A DNA stretch of 64,000 nt from Nitrososphaeria archaeon. GTDB taxonomy: Archaea > Thermoproteota > Nitrososphaeria > Nitrososphaerales > JACAEJ01. Below are positions 49,659 through 57,981 of the stretch, in pieces. The stretch covers positions 23,266 to 87,265 of the forward strand of contig JARVKB010000018.1 of the NCBI GenBank assembly GCA_029775925.1, given 5' to 3'. The notes under the pieces are model-generated. The model searched no databases, had not been told where the DNA came from, and saw nothing but the letters and a program-made list of their open reading frames with translations. How positions within the stretch are numbered: position 1 is the stretch's first letter; every line of letters starts with the position of its first letter. The translations under genes were made by a program, and so were the position numbers.

Positions 49659-50927
49659 TTACCTGTACCTTAATAGTGCACCAACTCCTCCAAAGCTTTT
49701 GAACATTATTCCTTCTTCACTCTTTGAGGATATCACCTCAACCTTTGCTCCTGATTCGACGGCTTTATCGGCCAAAAAATCGATAAAATCCTTCTCAACT
49801 ATCTCGATATCAACACTACCACATAAAGGACATGGTTCTGAGATTAACTTCTGCTTTTCAGGGATAAAATTCTCTTGGTTGGTTATGGCTTCTCTCATAT
49901 ACCCGCATTTTTTACAGAGGGATTGAAGGTAAATAAGACCTATATCTTCAGATACAAGAACAGTGTGAGCATTTGCCTTTTTTAAAGAATCCATTACTTC
50001 TTTAATTCCATAAATCGCTAAGCCTTTTTCTGATGAGACTTCGTTTAGGAATTTCTTTACAATTTCCTTCTCCTCTATTATTCGAAGGTCTTGTAAAACG
50101 TTTCTAGCCCTTTCTATCGTCTCTCTTATTCCTTCCCTTCCTGAATAAGAAGTATCTACGACTGCTAATACATTGTTCTGCAATCTATAATCCAAGTATT
50201 CTCCTTTTAAAAAATAATCTTTAGTGGGTCCTGGTCCACCTATTATCAACCCTTTAATATTATGCTGCTCTAAGAAGACTTTAGTAGCGTGCCTTGCTAC
50301 CCTATTGAAATAATCGTTGATTTCGGCTTCCCTAAGGCGCTCGAATCTTCTGGCTGATTGTCCTCCTGCTCTATGCTTCCCTGATACTCCTGAGGTAACT
50401 ACATCTACCACTTCTATTCTATTACCTGAAACTATACCAAGCCCTGCCTCAGTGTTGTCAATAGAGATGATTCCAATGATCTTTTCTTCTTTTATCATCT
50501 CACGAAGGGGTTCTAGATGAAAATGGTCATCACATCTGTAAAGATAATTCTGTATGGGCTTATGAGGGAATACCTCATAAAGTTGAAGAACTTCACTACC
50601 AAAAGGAGCATTAGGGCTAGGCGGTAAAGCACCACAGAATATAGCAAGTCCGTTTTCGGGCGTTTTATCATAAAGCTTCAATCTTTGCATAATCTTTACT
50701 AACGCATCCTGAACATGCGTTCTAGTGCTATCAGATTTTATGTTAGAAGCCGTACCATACTCATCCTTTAAAGTGCTTATTACTTCATGTAAAGGCTTCT
50801 TTGGTGGTATATATAAAGATACAAGCTCCGTGCCTCTACCTTTCTTCGTGGAAAGTTCTGTCAAAGTCTTTTTCATCCTATAAAATGCTACTGAATCTAC
50901 TTTCGAACACATATAATTACAACTCAT
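49659..50927 (-). CDS. prf1: peptide chain release factor aRF1
   Basis: NIKS, GKHRAGGQSARRFERLREAEI, C4 zinc site CKKCGY...CPLCGS. Confidence 0.96.
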   Translation of the reverse strand: MSCNYMCSKVDSVAFYRMKKTLTELSTKKGRGTELVSLYIPPKKPLHEVISTLKDEYGTASNIKSDSTRTHVQDALVKIMQRLKLYDKTPENGLAIFCGALPPSPNAPFGSEVLQLYEVFPHKPIQNYLYRCDDHFHLEPLREMIKEEKIIGIISIDNTEAGLGIVSGNRIEVVDVVTSGVSGKHRAGGQSARRFERLREAEINDYFNRVARHATKVFLEQHNIKGLIIGGPGPTKDYFLKGEYLDYRLQNNVLAVVDTSYSGREGIRETIERARNVLQDLRIIEEKEIVKKFLNEVSSEKGLAIYGIKEVMDSLKKANAHTVLVSEDIGLIYLQSLCKKCGYMREAITNQENFIPEKQKLISEPCPLCGSVDIEIVEKDFIDFLADKAVESGAKVEVISSKSEEGIMFKSFGGVGALLRYR

Positions 50928-51003
50928 TAGGGTTGATTAATAGCTATCGCTTGAAGGTGATAAGCATAAATATAATATATATTTAAAATTTTAGATTAAT
51001 AGC

Positions 51004-51699
51004 ATGAAAATAGTTCTGAGGATCGGCGGTTCTATAATAGGTTTCCCGCCAAATCCTTTACTCTTGAAATCTTATGTAGAGCAAATCTTAAGACTAAAGG
51101 AAGAAGGACACACAATGGTTATTGTAGTTGGCGGCGGCCCCCTCTCAAGGCAGTACATTGAAACTGCTGAAGCTCTAGGATTGAACGATAAAGATAAGGA
51201 CGATTTGGCTATATTGGTCTCTAGATTGAATGCGAAACTTTTTGTGAAAAAAATGAAAGATTTGACATCAGAAATTATTCCATCTTCAATAAGTAAGCTT
51301 AATCGATTACTGAAAACATCGGGATTAGTTGTCATGGGCGGTTTAAAGCCAGGCATGACGACTGATTCTGTTGCAGCTATTGTTGCTAAGGCAATCAAAG
51401 CAGATATATTCATTAAAGCCACAGATCAAGAAGGAGTTTATACAAAGGATCCTAAAATCTATTCTGAAGCTAAGAGGCTTGATTCTATTAGCTTTGATGA
51501 GTTAAGTAAAATTTTAGAGGTTAAACATAAACCAGGGATGCATAGCATCTTAGATCCAAAAGCTGTAAGAATTCTTAGAGATACTAACATAAAAACCATA
51601 ATACTGAATGGTTTTAAACCTGAGGGGATAATAGCGGCAATTAAAGGCGAAAGGATAGGAACAATTATCAGCAATGAAAAAGTTCAAAAGATAGATTGA
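51004..51699 (+). CDS. pyrH: UMP kinase
   Basis: LRIGGSII, VVGGGPLSRQYIE, GLKPGMTTDSVAAIVAK, FIKATDQEGVYTKDP. Confidence 0.93.
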   Translation: MKIVLRIGGSIIGFPPNPLLLKSYVEQILRLKEEGHTMVIVVGGGPLSRQYIETAEALGLNDKDKDDLAILVSRLNAKLFVKKMKDLTSEIIPSSISKLNRLLKTSGLVVMGGLKPGMTTDSVAAIVAKAIKADIFIKATDQEGVYTKDPKIYSEAKRLDSISFDELSKILEVKHKPGMHSILDPKAVRILRDTNIKTIILNGFKPEGIIAAIKGERIGTIISNEKVQKID

Positions 51700-51716
51700 T
51701 CATGTAGTTTTTAGAA

Positions 51717-51935
51717 ATGTCTACTAAAGAAAAAGGAACTATACCTTTACATGCGCATTGTAAAGTTTGTGGCAAATCTATACCATGGGGCAAAGATTTT
51801 TGCTCTAACGAGTGCAGAGAGAAAGAATTGAAAGCACAAAAGCGAGTTAAGAGAATGAGTAGGATTTATCTGTTATTCTTTATTATAATTTTCATCTTGC
51901 TACTTATTTTTTCTCTTTTATCATCTCCTAGATAA
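51717..51935 (+). CDS. zinc-ribbon plus single-TM protein (DUF2116-like)
   Basis: HCKVCGKSIPWGKDFCSNECREK followed by one TM. Confidence 0.8.
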   Translation: MSTKEKGTIPLHAHCKVCGKSIPWGKDFCSNECREKELKAQKRVKRMSRIYLLFFIIIFILLLIFSLLSSPR

Positions 51936-51974
51936 AAGTAAAGGATTAATCATGGAAATTTTTTTATTGTATCC

Positions 51975-52092
51975 GCGGGGGTTCCCAAGCCAGGTTAAAG
52001 CTTGAATTAGGCGACAATAGGGGGCAGTTAGAAAGCCTAAACTCAAGATCTGCTGGCTAAGGCCTTCGTGGGTTCAAATCCCACCCCCCGCA
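51975..52092 (+). tRNA. tRNA-Leu(CAA) with two introns (52001-52020 D-arm; 52028-52040 anticodon stem 30/31)
   Basis: Manual fold: GCGGGGG/CCCCCGC, T-arm GTGGG-TTCAAAT-CCCAC; removing 20+13 nt gives an 85-nt class II tRNA with GCAGA-CTCAAGA-TCTGC anticodon arm. Confidence 0.88.
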
Positions 52093-52149
52093 TAGCAATA
52101 TCTTTTATCTATAGAAAAAGAAACTAATTAACAAAAACCTTGATACTAC

Positions 52150-53373
52150 CTAATTGTTAAGCTCATCATATTTAAGAAAAAGAGACATGAATTTGATTCC
52201 TTCAATAAGCCCTAAAGATCCATCCCTTACTGAAAACTCATCAAAACGACTGACTTTGCTTGTTTTCCTTTGAGAAGTTGAGAATATAGCGAAGGGGACA
52301 GGTTCTTTTGAATGGGTTCTCAATTCTGTTGATGTGATATGATCTGATAAAATTGCAATAGTATAGTCTCCTTTGAGATCTTTTAAAATTCTACCAATCA
52401 ACCTTTTATCTAAATCCTCTATCGTCTTTATCTTAAGTTTATAATCGCCTAAGTGCCCCGCTTCATCAGGAGCTTCTACATGAACTAAAACGAAATCATG
52501 ATCCTTTAAGCATTCTAAAGCGTAATATGCTTTACCTTCATAATTTGTATCATGATATCCTGTAGCACCTGGGACTTTTATCACATCAAAGCCTGCAAAA
52601 ACCCCTATCCCTTTTACTATGTCTACTGCAGATATTACCGCACCTTTAATGCCATATAGATTGTAAAAGTTTTCAAATTTTGGTTTTGTTCCATGGCCCC
52701 ATGGCCATATCATATTGGCAGGATTGTTTCCTTTTCTAACTCTTATCCTATTAACAGGATGGTCCGATAATATATCTTTAGACTCTATTATCATCTTTCT
52801 TAAAGTTCTAGCTGTCTTAGTGCCACTTTCATCCCTTTCCTTAGGAAGAATCTCAGAAATCGGTTTATTCAAAGCATCGTGGGGAGGCGTGCATATTATT
52901 TTATTAGAGTATTTATTACCCTTCAGAACTAGCAAGTGCCTAAAGCTTACGCCAAGAAAAAACTCTATTCTTTTAGGCTCCTCAAAAGCATCTTTTATCG
53001 ATTTTAAAAGCTCCTTCGCTTCCTCCGTGCTAATGTGCCCTGCAGAATAATCTGCCAAAATGCCATTTCTCTCAGTTATTAGATTACACCTAAATGCTAT
53101 ATCATTCTCATTAAGTTTAACGCCAATACTTGCTGCTTCTAGAGGTCCCCTTCCTGTATGAAATTTTTTAGGATCATAACCTAAGATACTCATGATGGCA
53201 ACATCTGTACCAATATCTAATTCTTGGGGTAGAGTAATTAATCTGCCACACGATCCATGAGAGGCTATGAAGTCCATGTTAGGATGGTCTGCTACTTGTA
53301 AAGGTGTTTTACTACCTAACTCTTTTAATGGAAGGTCTGCCATCCCGTCTCCAATTATCAATATGTATTTCAT
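52150..53373 (-). CDS. apgM: 2,3-bisphosphoglycerate-independent phosphoglycerate mutase (archaeal type)
   Basis: ILIIGDGMADLPLKELGSKTPLQVADHPNMDFIASHGSCG, HTGRGPLEAAS, VHVEAPDEAGHLGD, ILSDH. Confidence 0.95.
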   Translation of the reverse strand: MKYILIIGDGMADLPLKELGSKTPLQVADHPNMDFIASHGSCGRLITLPQELDIGTDVAIMSILGYDPKKFHTGRGPLEAASIGVKLNENDIAFRCNLITERNGILADYSAGHISTEEAKELLKSIKDAFEEPKRIEFFLGVSFRHLLVLKGNKYSNKIICTPPHDALNKPISEILPKERDESGTKTARTLRKMIIESKDILSDHPVNRIRVRKGNNPANMIWPWGHGTKPKFENFYNLYGIKGAVISAVDIVKGIGVFAGFDVIKVPGATGYHDTNYEGKAYYALECLKDHDFVLVHVEAPDEAGHLGDYKLKIKTIEDLDKRLIGRILKDLKGDYTIAILSDHITSTELRTHSKEPVPFAIFSTSQRKTSKVSRFDEFSVRDGSLGLIEGIKFMSLFLKYDELNN

Positions 53374-53453
53374 CGAATAATTAGGGTTGAATGATCCTTA
53401 TCATAAACTTTTAGGTAAAATCTATATCGATTTCCCAAGTCTTTTTAATCATC

Positions 53454-54611
53454 TCACTTTTTCATTATAAGTATGCTTTCCCTCGCTTTTCCTATTTTGA
53501 AAATCCTTTCTCTAGTTACAACTCTCTCTTTAGCAACGATAATTTTCTCAATTTTAAAGCCTATTTTCTCAGCTAAATTAGCCATCAATAAATCTACTGG
53601 TACTATCCTATCGGGAAAGGCTCCTTCAGCAACTATCATTGAACATCTGCCATCATCTTTCAAAACTCTATAAATTTCCCTCAAAGCATCGTTCATATCT
53701 TGTAAGTATGCTTTTGCTACGTCTGGTAAATTTAATTCCGGAAATAAATCTCTAATGTGCTTAGGGTTTAGCCCTATGTAGGATCTTAAACTATCAATTT
53801 TAAAGTCTTCAAAAAATAATTCATACTCTATCGAGTAAACTTTCGTATACTCGATCTTGTTCAAGTATGGGGGTGATGTTATAACAGCATCAAAAAAATC
53901 ACTTTGGAGAAAGTCCATCTTTCTAGCATCTCCGATGTAAACTTTTATCTCAGAACCTTTATAATTCACTTTTTTTAAGTCATGAACCATTTTCTTAACA
54001 ATTCTTTTAAATATCTTTTTTAATGGAATATTTGGCTTTTTACGTATCTTTATTACGCCTCCATCCTTATACGCGTAACTAACCTTACTTGATGCGTTCA
54101 TCAAAGCTAGAGTAAAGAAATTTCTTATCTTTGGATCATCTATCTTCTTAATTTCTTCTTTAAAGAATAAAATATCTTCAAGAGAATATTTTGAGAAAGC
54201 TCTCTTAGTTAAAGAGCTTAATCCTTTGATTTCACACCTCTCGAATTTTTTTGAAAAAAGCTTTCTAGAATAATCTTTAATCTTATCTAAATCATAATCT
54301 TCTGTCTTTACTTGTGTAACAAAGACTGCAAGAGGAGACGCATCAACTCCTACCGCATTTATTCCAAATTCTTTTGATGTTAGTAATGTTGTTCCTGAGC
54401 CACAAAAGGGGTCGAGTATCCAATTACCAATCTTAATATCGAGCCAATCAAGCATTAGTAAAACAAAATTCCTTGAAAAACCTTCTTTAAAATAAAACCA
54501 GTTATGTATTGGGACTTTTTTATTTGGTATAAAGGTTACTAAATTGCCAAGATCATACATTTTTTCAATCTTGAACGATAGAAAGCCTTCTCTTTTATTT
54601 TGCATCCCCAA
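53454..54611 (-). CDS. SPPY-type (N4/N6) class-beta DNA methyltransferase-like protein
   Basis: ILDPFCGSGTTLLTSKEFGINAVGVDASPLAV and DAVITSPPYLNKIEYTKVYSIEYELFF. Confidence 0.8.
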   Translation of the reverse strand: MGMQNKREGFLSFKIEKMYDLGNLVTFIPNKKVPIHNWFYFKEGFSRNFVLLMLDWLDIKIGNWILDPFCGSGTTLLTSKEFGINAVGVDASPLAVFVTQVKTEDYDLDKIKDYSRKLFSKKFERCEIKGLSSLTKRAFSKYSLEDILFFKEEIKKIDDPKIRNFFTLALMNASSKVSYAYKDGGVIKIRKKPNIPLKKIFKRIVKKMVHDLKKVNYKGSEIKVYIGDARKMDFLQSDFFDAVITSPPYLNKIEYTKVYSIEYELFFEDFKIDSLRSYIGLNPKHIRDLFPELNLPDVAKAYLQDMNDALREIYRVLKDDGRCSMIVAEGAFPDRIVPVDLLMANLAEKIGFKIEKIIVAKERVVTRERIFKIGKARESILIMKK

Positions 54612-54681
54612 TCAGAGAATTATACGTCTAAACCTTATAATCTTAATCTTGTCACTTAAAACTATCATTCACTTAATTTTA

Positions 54682-55818
54682 TCATAAAAATCTAGCCTTG
54701 GCCACAGTGTGCCAGTAGAGTTTGTTGAATGTTAACTTTAATAAACGATAGATCCATCTAGGTCGGGTAGACTTTGGAGGATGGTCATAGTCAAATTTCA
54801 AATATATTGCTTTGTTGCCAGAATCACATATGCAAACCACTTTGCCGTTGTACTTGTCTAAACTTTCATTACCTTTTATCTCTGATGCAATATTATTGGC
54901 AACAACTTTTGCTTCATAATGAGCTGCTGCACCAGACTTAGATATGGGAAGATCTGTAGCGTCTCCTATTGCATAAACATTATCGTAACCCTTTACCTTT
55001 AGAGTGTACCTGTCTGTTGGCACCCATCCTCCCCTATCTCCCAATAATGAATCTTCGATGACTTTCGACCCTTTATGAGGGGGTATCAATATCAATAGAT
55101 CGTAGCCTATTGTTTCTCCTTCTAAAGATTTAACCTCTTTTCTTTCAGGATCTACAGACTCCACGTTGAAGAAGGTAGTATATTTTATCTCCTCTTTATC
55201 AAATATTTCTTTCACTATAGGGTCTATAGATTCAATGGGAAAAATTCTTGGCAATGGTGATAAATAATGAATCTCTACTTTATCCCTTATCCTTTTCCTT
55301 CTTAACTTATAATCTAAAAAGCATGCAATTTCGGCAGGCGCTGGAGGACACTTGTAAGGAACGCCACCAACTCCAATAACTATCTTCCCTTTATCAAACT
55401 TATTTAGAGCATCTTTAAGCTTCAAAGCCTCATCAACATTATAAAAGTGGTAAGCTCCTTCTTTCATACCTGGAACTTCTTCTGGGCAAAGTCTAGCTCC
55501 AGTAGCTATTATGAGATAATCATAATGTAACTTATCTCCCCTCTTCAATTCTACTATCTCTCTTTTTGTATCTATCTTTGTCGCTTCGTCAACGATCAAG
55601 CTTACTTTTTTATTCAAGATATCCCTTTCATTTCTTACTATATCTTTTGGATCCTGTTCACCAAAAGTTAAATACAAAAGTCCGGGCTCATATACATGTT
55701 TTCCAGTCTTGTCTATAACGGTAATACTTGCTTCCTCTTTTTTGAGCTTCTTGGCCAATGAATTCGCTGCTATGGTTCCTGCTGGTCCCCCTCCAACTAT
55801 GATGATATTCTTGCCCAT
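54682..55818 (-). CDS. sulfide:quinone oxidoreductase-like FAD-dependent oxidoreductase
   Basis: IIIVGGGPAGTIAANSLA, YDYLIIATGARL, GVPYKCPPAPAEIACFLD, NVYAIGDATDLPISKSGAAAHYEAKVVA. Confidence 0.85.
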   Translation of the reverse strand: MGKNIIIVGGGPAGTIAANSLAKKLKKEEASITVIDKTGKHVYEPGLLYLTFGEQDPKDIVRNERDILNKKVSLIVDEATKIDTKREIVELKRGDKLHYDYLIIATGARLCPEEVPGMKEGAYHFYNVDEALKLKDALNKFDKGKIVIGVGGVPYKCPPAPAEIACFLDYKLRRKRIRDKVEIHYLSPLPRIFPIESIDPIVKEIFDKEEIKYTTFFNVESVDPERKEVKSLEGETIGYDLLILIPPHKGSKVIEDSLLGDRGGWVPTDRYTLKVKGYDNVYAIGDATDLPISKSGAAAHYEAKVVANNIASEIKGNESLDKYNGKVVCICDSGNKAIYLKFDYDHPPKSTRPRWIYRLLKLTFNKLYWHTVAKARFL

Positions 55819-55858
55819 AACATCTAACCTAAAGAAAAAATAAGGGTGATTTTAAAAC

Positions 55859-56110
55859 TTACCTCATCTTCTGAACCACGATCTCTGCGTAGCCTTTCTT
55901 TTCATAGATTCCAATTAATTTGTGCCCTGTCTTACTTACCCATAGAGGAATATCCCTTTTCGATCCTGTATCTGATGATAAAACTCCTATAATTTCACCA
56001 ACTTTTGCTTCTCTTATGGCTCTTATCAATTCCATTAAAGGTCCTGGACAAAAGGTATTTCTTGCATCTATCAATCTATCTACTTTAGGTTCTTCGCTCA
56101 TACTTCTCAC
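55859..56110 (-). CDS. tusA: TusA-family sulfur carrier
   Basis: DARNTFCPGPLMELIRAIREAKVGEIIGVLSSDTGSKRDIPLWVSKTGHKLIG. Confidence 0.93.
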   Translation of the reverse strand: MRSMSEEPKVDRLIDARNTFCPGPLMELIRAIREAKVGEIIGVLSSDTGSKRDIPLWVSKTGHKLIGIYEKKGYAEIVVQKMR

Positions 56111-56113
56111 TCC

Positions 56114-56530
56114 CTATATGAAAAGAGTTATCTTTGAATCTCTCGCAGTTTCTATAAACTCTCCAACTCCCATTATGTCATCGACTATATCGTCAAGAGA
56201 CTCTTTTTTTATGTCTAGAAGATCCAAAGTCATGGAGCATGCATGGATTCTTACTTTGCCCAATTCTTTGGCTCTTTTGAGCGTATCATACCAAGATGGA
56301 ACATTCTTTTCTTTCATCACTTGCATCACTAATGGCGCCATATCTTCAAAATCCTTGCTCATTCTTGTATTGGTCTTTATATTGTCCTTGAAAAATGCAT
56401 TCAAGCCCCAAAAAGTCAAGAATATGTCAACATCCATGCCCATCGCAACAGCTCCAGATGCAAGAATGCTTACTGGATAGAGCTTATCCACAGTTCCTGA
56501 GAATACTATTATGGAAAGTCTTTCTGTCAT
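56114..56530 (-). CDS. DsrE-family sulfur-relay protein
   Basis: SIIVFSGTVDKLYPVSILASGAVAMGMDVDIFLTFWG...RIHACSMTLDLL (conserved Cys). Confidence 0.88.
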   Translation of the reverse strand: MTERLSIIVFSGTVDKLYPVSILASGAVAMGMDVDIFLTFWGLNAFFKDNIKTNTRMSKDFEDMAPLVMQVMKEKNVPSWYDTLKRAKELGKVRIHACSMTLDLLDIKKESLDDIVDDIMGVGEFIETARDSKITLFI

Positions 56531-56889
56531 ACTTATCCATATGCCAAATTAATCTTATTAACTTATCTTATTATGAAGGTAATTTTTTCTTTCTACTATG
56601 CCGCCATGCTTCCTCCCATCTATTAAGAAATTTTAAAGGATATGGTCCAGAGTGTACCAAAGAATCTATTAGAGAAATATTTCAGAAAACTTTCTATCAA
56701 AGATTTCTTTAATGGATGATGGTCTTCTCTTATTCGTCAAAACCATTAAAGCGCTAACTAATAAATGGCTTTGGATGAAAGAAAATAATAGTATGGGCAA
56801 ACCATGCCAATGGAAAAATTATCTCTAACTTCAGATCGCAAGTCAAAGTTCATAATTGAGTATTTTATACCTTAAAGTCAAATTTATGA

Positions 56890-57402
56890 TTAAATCTTCC
56901 CAGCTTTCTTCATTAGAATCTGATTTAACCAATTAATGCCCTGAGTAGTTATCTTATAGCACACACCCTCTTCACTTACCTCTTTATCAACATAACCCCA
57001 TTTCAACATCTCACTCATTCTCGAGCTTATAGATTTTGGATTCAGTCCAGTAGCGGATCTAATCTCATTTAAAGTTAAGGATGGTGAAGATGCTTTTCCA
57101 CTTTCATGATTTATCTTAGCTGCCACAAGCTGTAATCCTAAAATACTCTTGTCACTTAATTTTTGTTCGCCAACCCAAACTCTTGGACCTTCTGGTGTTA
57201 TCTTTACATACTCTCCAAACATGCTTATCAAATCATTCAAAGAGTAGTTTACAGTAACTTTTGATGCTAAATCTATTTTAGGTATATGCTTGGCTAGAAA
57301 TTCGTTTATAGATACTAAAACAGACCGTGGATCTCCGTTAAACTCTGCCTTAAGTTCACCATAGGTTATGATCACATTAATAGTTTTTTGTTCTTCGCTC
57401 AT
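56890..57402 (-). CDS. N-terminal beta-rich domain + winged-helix protein (paralogue 2)
   Basis: INVIITYGELKAEFNGDPRSVLVSINEFLAKHIP plus HTH LTLNEIRSATGLNPKSISSRMSEMLKWGYVDKE. Confidence 0.65.
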   Translation of the reverse strand: MSEEQKTINVIITYGELKAEFNGDPRSVLVSINEFLAKHIPKIDLASKVTVNYSLNDLISMFGEYVKITPEGPRVWVGEQKLSDKSILGLQLVAAKINHESGKASSPSLTLNEIRSATGLNPKSISSRMSEMLKWGYVDKEVSEEGVCYKITTQGINWLNQILMKKAGKI

Positions 57403-57947
57403 TCCAATACACCACCTTTATCAATACTGCTATCATCCTTATCAGAATTAACATTTTCGGAATTGGGTGGGGCACTAATCATCGCTAGACTTGTGGAAGA
57501 TGTGTAAACGAACTCTCCATCCTCATCTTTGAATCTCCTTAACTTGCCTTCCTTAGCTAGTCTAAGAAGAGCTACAGCTACTGATTGTTTAGGGTAAATT
57601 AGTCCATAGGACTCTAGAACATTTCTTACATCGATTAATTTGCGAGGATACCTTCCCCAATCATCCTTAAAGCATTTGATTATAACATCTGGAAGAGAAT
57701 CATCTTTCTCTACTTTTATTTCAGGTAGAATTTTGGGTTTTATTCCTGTCAAATTTTCTTCTTTTATTGGGATTTCAGTTGTAATCTCAGTCTTCGTTTG
57801 AAAAGGCTGAGTAGAAACACTTTTGGGTAATTGTTGAACCAATTCAGGAATCAGGTGAATAGCTTCTTTTATTATTGAGATAGGTGCTTCTATTTCGGCT
57901 TCATTTGCACCAAGCCTTATCCTTATCTTCACAGTACTTTCAGACAT
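57399..57947 (-). CDS. N-terminal beta-rich domain + helical/HTH protein (paralogue 1)
   Basis: VKIRIRLGANEAEIEAPISIIKEAIHLIPELVQQLP plus C-terminal YGLIYPKQSVAVALLRLAKEGKLRRFKDEDGEFVY. Confidence 0.65.
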   Translation of the reverse strand: MSESTVKIRIRLGANEAEIEAPISIIKEAIHLIPELVQQLPKSVSTQPFQTKTEITTEIPIKEENLTGIKPKILPEIKVEKDDSLPDVIIKCFKDDWGRYPRKLIDVRNVLESYGLIYPKQSVAVALLRLAKEGKLRRFKDEDGEFVYTSSTSLAMISAPPNSENVNSDKDDSSIDKGGVLE

Positions 57948-57981
57948 TGAAAATGAATTTGTAAATACTATCTTATTATCT

